From Thermoleophilia bacterium (lineage in GTDB: Bacteria > Actinomycetota > Thermoleophilia > Gaiellales > SKUG01): a stretch of DNA of 5,890 nt. Below, one piece after another: positions 1-3,345 of the stretch. How positions within the stretch are numbered: the first letter of the stretch is position 1; each line of letters opens with the position of its first letter. The DNA lies in assembly GCA_025964455.1 (NCBI GenBank), contig JAOPYU010000068.1, positions 1-5,890 on the forward strand. Reading direction: 5' to 3'. Both the position numbers and the translations under genes were made by a program. The notes beneath the pieces are model-generated. The model was not told the DNA's origin. It made no database searches and saw nothing but the letters and a program-made list of their open reading frames with translations.

Positions 1-206
1 CACCGCTCCGGGTCGTGGCTGACGATGAGCACCTTGGTGCTGGGAGCCGGCACCGGAGTCGGCTCGAACCGGCGGGACGTGCGGGACGTCACGGGTCTCG
101 CGTCGAAGACCTGCGCAGCGAGCAACACAGCTTCACCGCAGCTGAGCTCGTCCTCGCGGTCGGGAGCGGTGGGGAGTTGGTCGTCGACTGCCGTGAACGG
201 ATCCAT
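1..206 (-). CDS. Unidentified protein, N-terminal part only (runs off left edge)
   Basis: An open minus-strand frame begins at the ATG at 206-204 and stays open for 68 codons to the window edge. I do not recognise the protein. Residues 1-57 are low in hydrophobicity, acidic near residues 15-21 and rich in Pro, Thr and Arg at about 38-57. They are followed at about 58-68 by KVLIVSHDPER, which looks like a first beta-strand and turn of a Rossmann-like, receiver or glycosyltransferase domain. A receiver would normally have an acidic pair where S-H stands, so that reading is weak. GC-rich third positions and a sensible amino-acid mix support real coding, and the gene is divergent from the ATP-grasp gene. 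An in-frame ATG at 236 would add ten residues (MCVRRGCDTY), which look less protein-like. No good ribosome binding site is visible for either start. Confidence 0.55.
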   Translation of the reverse strand, partial: MDPFTAVDDQLPTAPDREDELSCGEAVLLAAQVFDARPVTSRTSRRFEPTPVPAPSTKVLIVSHDPER

Positions 207-266
207 GTATGTGTCACACCCACGTCGTACGCACATATTCCGCGGTTTTCGAGCTACCGCACATAC
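207..266. repeat. Three GTATGTG-type half-sites, candidate operator
   Basis: GTATGTG at 207-213 is the exact inverse of CACATAC at 260-266. A further CACATA lies at 232-237, and CGCACATA is directly repeated at 230-237 and 258-265, 28 bp apart. The cluster starts one base upstream of the ATG of the left-edge gene. It could be a regulator binding array, but 6-8 bp matches in a short region may also arise by chance. Confidence 0.3.
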
Positions 267-280
267 CGGCCGTGAAGCCT

Positions 281-298
281 CTGGAACATGTTCTCCAG
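281..298. repeat. Palindrome GAACATGTTC nested in CTGGA/TCCAG arms
   Basis: Positions 284-293 form the perfect 10-bp palindrome GAACATGTTC. A second, offset inverted repeat pairs CTGGA at 281-285 with TCCAG at 294-298. It lies mid-way in the divergent intergenic region, a plausible place for an operator. The GAAC/GTTC arms recall Gram-positive LexA boxes, but the spacing is 2 rather than 4 bases, so I do not call it an SOS box. Confidence 0.35.
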
Positions 299-319
299 CG
301 GTGGCACGCGACACGAGCT

Positions 320-347
320 GCAAACATGGGCAGAACCTGCCGCAAAC
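320..347. repeat. Small hairpin flanked by GCAAAC direct repeats
   Basis: GGCAG at 329-333 pairs with CTGCC at 337-341 around an AAC loop. The hairpin is bracketed by GCAAAC at 320-325 and 342-347. It sits 74-101 bp upstream of the ATP-grasp start, so it could be in the leader or act as an operator. The function is unknown and the stem is only 5 bp. Confidence 0.3.
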
Positions 348-408
348 GAACCGAGCCGTGAAACGAGACGCCGGGAATCCGAGGATGACTAGTCGTACGA
401 GGGACTTC

Positions 409-414
409 GGGGGA
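409..414 (+). promoter_or_regulatory. Candidate ribosome binding site for the ATP-grasp gene
   Basis: GGGGGA ends 6 bases before the ATG at 421. It is the best-placed purine run among the candidate starts (385, 421, 442, 460) and is the main reason for choosing 421. The match to the anti-Shine-Dalgarno sequence is only moderate. Confidence 0.4.
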
Positions 415-420
415 CGGGTC

Positions 421-1497
421 ATGCAGGGAATTGCACGCGGGATGGAGTCGATCGCTGCCATGCGCAGCGCCGGTCGGGAAGCAGCTACGGGCCGTCTGCG
501 CTCGGTGCTGTTCTACACCGAGGGCCAGTCCCTCGGCGGAAAGAGCGGCGACCAGCACGTGATCCTCGACGGGCTGCGTCGGGCGGGCCTCGATGCGGAG
601 ATGGTGGACCTGGGCGACGTGAGCCAGGCTGCCGACGGCTCGCTCCTGCTGCGCAACCGCGCGACCGGTGAGCTCGCCCCGTGGCAGGACCCCCACTCCG
701 CACTGATGTATCACGGCGCCATCGCTCCACCGCGATCCATGGAGCTGCTCGGCGCGATGCAGGAGCGAGGCACCGTCGTGGTCAACGGTCCGGACGCGTG
801 GCCGATCCTGACCGACAAGCTGCGCTTCGCCGACTACATGACCGAACGTGGCGTGCGGGTGATCCCGACCCACGAGGCCACGTCGCGGGCCGAGCTCCAT
901 GCCGCATTGGAGGCGAACGGCGGCGAAGCGATCTTCAAGAAGGCGATCTCGACGGAGGGCGACGACATCTTCGTCGCGCGCTCCGCAGCTGACGCCGACC
1001 ACGTTGCCGATCGACTCGACGAGCTCGGGGGTGCGGTGATCGCCCAGCCACTCGTGGACAGCCGGATCGCCACCGTGGAGCCTGGGATCGCAGCACGGCT
1101 GCGACCCGAGGAGTACGGCCGGCGCCATGAGTTCCGCATCAACACCGCGCGCATGCCCGACGGGCAGATCCGCGTCGATGCGGCGTACATGCGCGTCTCG
1201 CCCGACGCGGAGCAGGTCGTCAACAACGTCGCCCAGGGGGCCCGGGCGATCGGCATCGACTTCGCGGACCTGCACCCCGCGGACCAGCGCACCATGCTCG
1301 ACGCCGCCCGTGCGCTCCCGCCCTCCGGCAAGCTCGTCGGATGGGACCTGATCGGCCAGCCCGGCAAGCGCATGGTGATCGAGGGCAACTCCGGTTCGGG
1401 CCTGCCGAACGGCAGCGAGGGCATCGACCCGCGCGAGGTGGTTAAGGCATACGGCGTGATCATGCGCGACGCAGCGGAGCAGAGCCCGCTCCCCTGA
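421..1497 (+). CDS. ATP-grasp ligase, RimK/glutathione-synthetase-like
   Basis: This 358-residue cytoplasmic protein probably joins a carboxylate to an amine or thiol with ATP hydrolysis; the substrate is unknown. A pre-ATP-grasp domain occupies about 26-120 (a LRSVLFYTEG strand near the start). At 121-135 follows VNGPDAWPILTDKLR, like the N-x(n)-DK entry of RimK-type folds. ATP-binding lysine candidates are K173/K174 in IFKK. HEFRIN (236-241), VNNVAQGAR (267-275), GWDLIG (307-312) and VIEGNSGSG (319-327) match the family order; E321 and N323, perhaps with D309, would bind Mg2+. The frame is open back to position 25, but its first 132 codons are not protein-like and would overlap the divergent gene, so I start at 421, which has a GGGGGA run 6 bases upstream. 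It stands alone and ends 3 bp from the convergent cytochrome gene. The fold is fairly sure, the specificity is not. Confidence 0.85.
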   Translation: MQGIARGMESIAAMRSAGREAATGRLRSVLFYTEGQSLGGKSGDQHVILDGLRRAGLDAEMVDLGDVSQAADGSLLLRNRATGELAPWQDPHSALMYHGAIAPPRSMELLGAMQERGTVVVNGPDAWPILTDKLRFADYMTERGVRVIPTHEATSRAELHAALEANGGEAIFKKAISTEGDDIFVARSAADADHVADRLDELGGAVIAQPLVDSRIATVEPGIAARLRPEEYGRRHEFRINTARMPDGQIRVDAAYMRVSPDAEQVVNNVAQGARAIGIDFADLHPADQRTMLDAARALPPSGKLVGWDLIGQPGKRMVIEGNSGSGLPNGSEGIDPREVVKAYGVIMRDAAEQSPLP

Positions 1498-1521
1498 CGC
1501 TCAGCGGGGTTGGTGCTGCTC
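1477..1521. terminator. Candidate bidirectional hairpin over the convergent stop codons
   Basis: The two genes converge with TGA at 1495-1497 (plus) and its mirror TCA at 1501-1503 (stop of the minus gene), 3 bp apart. CTGA at 1494-1497 pairs with TCAG at 1501-1504 around a CGC loop. Past a bulged C at 1505, CCC at 1491-1493 pairs with GGG at 1506-1508. An outer arm GAGCAG (1477-1482) can pair with CTGCTC (1516-1521) across an internal loop. There is no long T tract on either side, so intrinsic termination would be weak. Confidence 0.3.
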
Positions 1522-2202
1522 GCTCGCGACGCGCTCGGCGGCATCGCGCTCGACGGCGGCATCCTGCTCCGCGACCCACTTGGCGTGGTGGTGCTCGGCG
1601 AACTCGCGATCGACGTCCCCGTACGTCATCCCGCGCAGGGCCGCGCGGGTCATTGGATGGATCGCCGCGAGGTAGACGTGTCCGACCACGAGCAGTGTCA
1701 GGAACAGCGAGAACAGGTCGTGCACCGGCACGGTGCCCATGAAGCGGTACTCCGTGTTGCGCTCGCCGTACCAGAGCAGGAAGCCGGTCAGGTACAGGAT
1801 GAACATGCCGCCCGAGAGCATCGCCGTGTTGAGCTTCTGCCCGGCGTTGAAGCGGCCCTGCGGAACCGGCGACACCTTCCCGAGCTGCTTGACGGGGCCG
1901 GCCTTGAGCCATGCGACGTCATCGGCATCGAGGTACTGGACCTCCCGGACCGAGCGCAGCACGGCGCGAAGGTTGCCGAGCAGCGGCACCGCGAGCATCG
2001 CGACGCCCAGGGCGATCGCCGACCACAGGTGTATGTCCTTGGCGTCGGGCCGGCTGATGTAGGCCGACAGCGCCGGGAAGTAGAGCGCGAGCCCGGTCCC
2101 GAGCATGAGCGAGAAGGTGACCACGACGACCCAGTGCAGCACACGCTCGGTCGCGGTGAAGCGCTTCAGCCGCGTCGGCGCGGCCTCAGATGTTGATGCC
2201 AT
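1501..2202 (-). CDS. Four-helix cytochrome b subunit, formate dehydrogenase gamma-like
   Basis: This 233-residue membrane protein probably carries two b hemes and passes electrons between quinone and the oxidoreductase encoded just upstream. Four hydrophobic segments lie at about 21-43, 58-78, 125-146 and 160-183. H23 (VLHW), H58 (IHLW), H161 (VPVHD) and H175 (VGHVY) are the likely heme ligands; the 14-residue gap in helix 4 fits the family. RFNAGQK at 117-123, before helix 3, is a hallmark of formate dehydrogenase gamma and related cytochromes. The C-terminal tail from about 195 is charged, with HHH at 204-206 and a predicted helical stretch. Its ATG lies 17 bp inside the upstream gene's 3' end, and GGACGG ends 4 bases before the ATG, so translational coupling is likely. 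No formate dehydrogenase alpha or beta gene is present, so the partner is inferred to be the neighbouring molybdenum protein. Confidence 0.9.
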   Translation of the reverse strand: MASTSEAAPTRLKRFTATERVLHWVVVVTFSLMLGTGLALYFPALSAYISRPDAKDIHLWSAIALGVAMLAVPLLGNLRAVLRSVREVQYLDADDVAWLKAGPVKQLGKVSPVPQGRFNAGQKLNTAMLSGGMFILYLTGFLLWYGERNTEYRFMGTVPVHDLFSLFLTLLVVGHVYLAAIHPMTRAALRGMTYGDVDREFAEHHHAKWVAEQDAAVERDAAERVASEQHQPR

Positions 2203-2914
2203 TGGACCGTCCCACGTAGGCGTCGACGTCGTAGCCGCGCTGCTCCCAGTACCCGGGCATCATCTCGCTGTCGAAGCGCAGCTCGCGGACCCACTTCACG
2301 CCCTTGTAGCCGTACATCTCGGGGAGCACCATCCGCAGCGGCGAGCCGTGCTCGCGGGTCAGGGGCAGGCCGTCCATCGTGTGGGCGAGGACGTTGCCCT
2401 CGACCGTGAACTGCTCCATCGTGACCTGGTCCATGTACGAACGCTCGAGCGAGAGCATCGACACGAACTTGGCGCTGGGCTTGGGCTTGACGCGCTCGAT
2501 GATCTCCGACGGCAGGATGCCCTGCCACTTGACGTCCATGACCGACCAGCCGGTCACGCAGTGGAAGTCGGATGTCAGTCGGTTGGAGGCCCACGACTGG
2601 ACCTCGTCCCAGGAGAGCTCAACGGGGTTCTCGACCTCGCCCGTGATCTTGAGCGTGAAATCGTCCGGCTCGAACACCGGCATCGGGCTCTCCACCGCAT
2701 AGATGCGCCAGCCGCCGCCGGGCTTCACCGATTCGGTCACGCGCGAGACGGCGCGGGTCACGTCACCGAAGCGCGAGAGCACGAACAGGGCGCCGATGCC
2801 CGATGCGACGGTGGCGAGGAATGCGCGCCGACCGATCGGACGTTCCCAGGCCGAGACCTCGGCCGGGCCGTCGGGCGCGTGGGCGAGCGGTGCGTCGTGA
2901 TCGTTGGATTCCAT
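2186..2914 (-). CDS. Tat-exported molybdopterin-dependent oxidoreductase, short MsrP/YuiH-like
   Basis: This 242-residue protein has the sulfite-oxidase-type molybdenum cofactor fold. A twin-arginine signal is seen at 28-33 (GRRAFL), followed by a hydrophobic stretch to about 46, so it is expected outside the membrane; no clear AxA cleavage site is visible and it may stay anchored. C119 in DFHCVTGWS is the expected molybdenum thiolate ligand. HGSPLRMVLPEMYGYKGVKW at 189-208 is a family signature. It is shorter than E. coli MsrP (about 330) and closer to the roughly 200-residue YuiH type. Family members reduce methionine sulfoxide or similar S/N-oxides, or oxidise sulfite; the substrate here cannot be read. 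The ATG at 2914 has no alternative start nearby. A GGGGAAGG run lies upstream but 12 bases away. It is first in a two-gene unit with the cytochrome b gene, which probably supplies or accepts its electrons. Confidence 0.9.
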   Translation of the reverse strand: MESNDHDAPLAHAPDGPAEVSAWERPIGRRAFLATVASGIGALFVLSRFGDVTRAVSRVTESVKPGGGWRIYAVESPMPVFEPDDFTLKITGEVENPVELSWDEVQSWASNRLTSDFHCVTGWSVMDVKWQGILPSEIIERVKPKPSAKFVSMLSLERSYMDQVTMEQFTVEGNVLAHTMDGLPLTREHGSPLRMVLPEMYGYKGVKWVRELRFDSEMMPGYWEQRGYDVDAYVGRSNGINI

Positions 2915-2926
2915 GCCGAGACGGTG

Positions 2927-2934
2927 CCTTCCCC
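2927..2934 (-). promoter_or_regulatory. Possible ribosome binding site of the oxidoreductase gene
   Basis: On the minus strand GGGGAAGG precedes the ATG at 2914 by 12 bases. It is purine-rich and SD-like, but farther from the start than usual. Confidence 0.3.
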
Positions 2935-2950
2935 GAATGTGCTCGGTTGG

Positions 2951-2956
2951 ACCCTA
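2951..2956 (-). promoter_or_regulatory. Weak candidate -10 box for the oxidoreductase-cytochrome unit
   Basis: TAGGGT on the minus strand fits the TANNNT pattern and would place the transcript start some 28-30 bases before the ATG at 2914. No recognisable -35 sits 16-18 bases upstream, so this is tentative. Confidence 0.2.
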
Positions 2957-2963
2957 CCGTCCA

Positions 2964-3001
2964 CTCGAAGGGGCCCGGCGGCCAACGTCGCCCCCGTCGA
3001 G
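2964..3001. repeat. Imperfect inverted repeat in the divergent promoter region
   Basis: CTCGA (2964-2968) pairs with TCGAG (2997-3001), and GGGGC (2970-2974) pairs with GCCCC (2990-2994). A 1x2 internal loop separates the two stems, and the central loop is 15 bases. It lies between two divergent transcription units and covers the place where the -35 of the HNH promoter should be, so it could be an operator or a protein-bound cruciform. GC-rich sequence makes chance pairing fairly easy. Confidence 0.35.
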
Positions 3002-3006
3002 CAGGC

Positions 3007-3012
3007 TACGAT
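3007..3012 (+). promoter_or_regulatory. Candidate -10 box giving a leaderless HNH transcript
   Basis: TACGAT fits the actinobacterial TANNNT -10 pattern and ends 8 bases before the ATG at 3021. Transcription normally starts about 6-9 bases after the -10, which puts the start at or next to the A of the ATG. No Shine-Dalgarno sequence precedes that ATG, as expected for a leaderless mRNA. No good -35 is seen. Confidence 0.45.
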
Positions 3013-3020
3013 GTGGCGCA

Positions 3021-3338
3021 ATGGCTCGTCCGCGCCCGACACCGCTCCCTGGCACGCGCATGTCTCGACTGCGCGAGCAGCTGTATGCGCGTCAGGGCGG
3101 GAGCTGCCACTACTGCGGGCGGGAGATGACGCTGCGCACGTACGCGATCCAGGATTCGCTCGCGGACACGGACGCCACGATCGAGCACCTCGTGCCGCGC
3201 GTGCTCGGCGGACGCGACATCCCGCAGAACCTCGTCGCGGCGTGCCACGGCTGCAATCGCATCGGCGCGCGCATCGACAAGTGGTGCGTCGAGACGTTCG
3301 GCGGACGCCGGGCGCCGCGGACGCGCCGGACCGGCTGA
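3021..3338 (+). CDS. Small HNH endonuclease
   Basis: This 105-residue protein is a stand-alone HNH nuclease of the zinc-ribbon type. CHYC at 29-32 and CHGC at 75-78 form the four-cysteine zinc site. The catalytic core runs from IEHLVPR (H56) through GGRDIPQN (N70) to CN (N79), giving an H-N-N set. It differs from the common pattern: E55 replaces the usual Asp before His, and G82 stands where a Lys often follows CNxx. The N-terminus is short and basic (MARPRPTPLPGTR), and the C-terminus ends in Arg-rich residues, both suited to DNA contact. I chose the ATG at 3021 because a TACGAT box ends 8 bases before it; 3060 is possible and would drop 13 residues. The frame opens at 2904, but that start would overlap the divergent gene and adds non-protein-like sequence. 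It stops 7 bases before the SNF2 gene and is probably co-transcribed with it. The target is unknown. Confidence 0.82.
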   Translation: MARPRPTPLPGTRMSRLREQLYARQGGSCHYCGREMTLRTYAIQDSLADTDATIEHLVPRVLGGRDIPQNLVAACHGCNRIGARIDKWCVETFGGRRAPRTRRTG

Positions 3339-3345
3339 TCGAGCG

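Larger units (their letters stand above)
207..420. promoter_or_regulatory. Divergent intergenic region with short repeats
   Basis: This 214-bp stretch separates two divergently transcribed genes and should hold both promoters. It has lower GC than its surroundings, and its plus-strand translation has no protein-like character. It contains GTATGTG at 207-213 with inverted copies CACATA(T/C) at 232-238 and 260-266, the 10-bp palindrome GAACATGTTC at 284-293, and a small hairpin at 329-341 flanked by GCAAAC direct repeats. I could not identify a convincing -35/-10 pair on either strand. Regulator binding is inference from the repeats. Confidence 0.5.

Noticed and set aside
284..293. GAACATGTTC as an SOS (LexA) box
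   Set aside because: Gram-positive LexA sites have four bases between GAAC and GTTC; here there are two, and no SOS gene is adjacent.
283..306. ECF sigma promoter starting with GGAAC at 283-287
   Set aside because: No CGTC/GTT-like -10 element is found 16-17 bases downstream.
25..420. 132-codon N-terminal extension of the ATP-grasp frame
   Set aside because: The translation is not protein-like, lacks the GC third-position pattern, overlaps the divergent left-edge gene, and the family domain begins well after the ATG at 421.
214..1275. 353-codon minus-strand frame opposite the ATP-grasp gene
   Set aside because: It mirrors the ATP-grasp coding strand, shows no family motif, and crosses the intergenic region.
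2904..3020. Upstream start (2904) for the HNH gene
   Set aside because: It would overlap the divergent oxidoreductase start and adds 39 residues of non-protein-like sequence; the ATG at 3021 has a well-placed -10 box.
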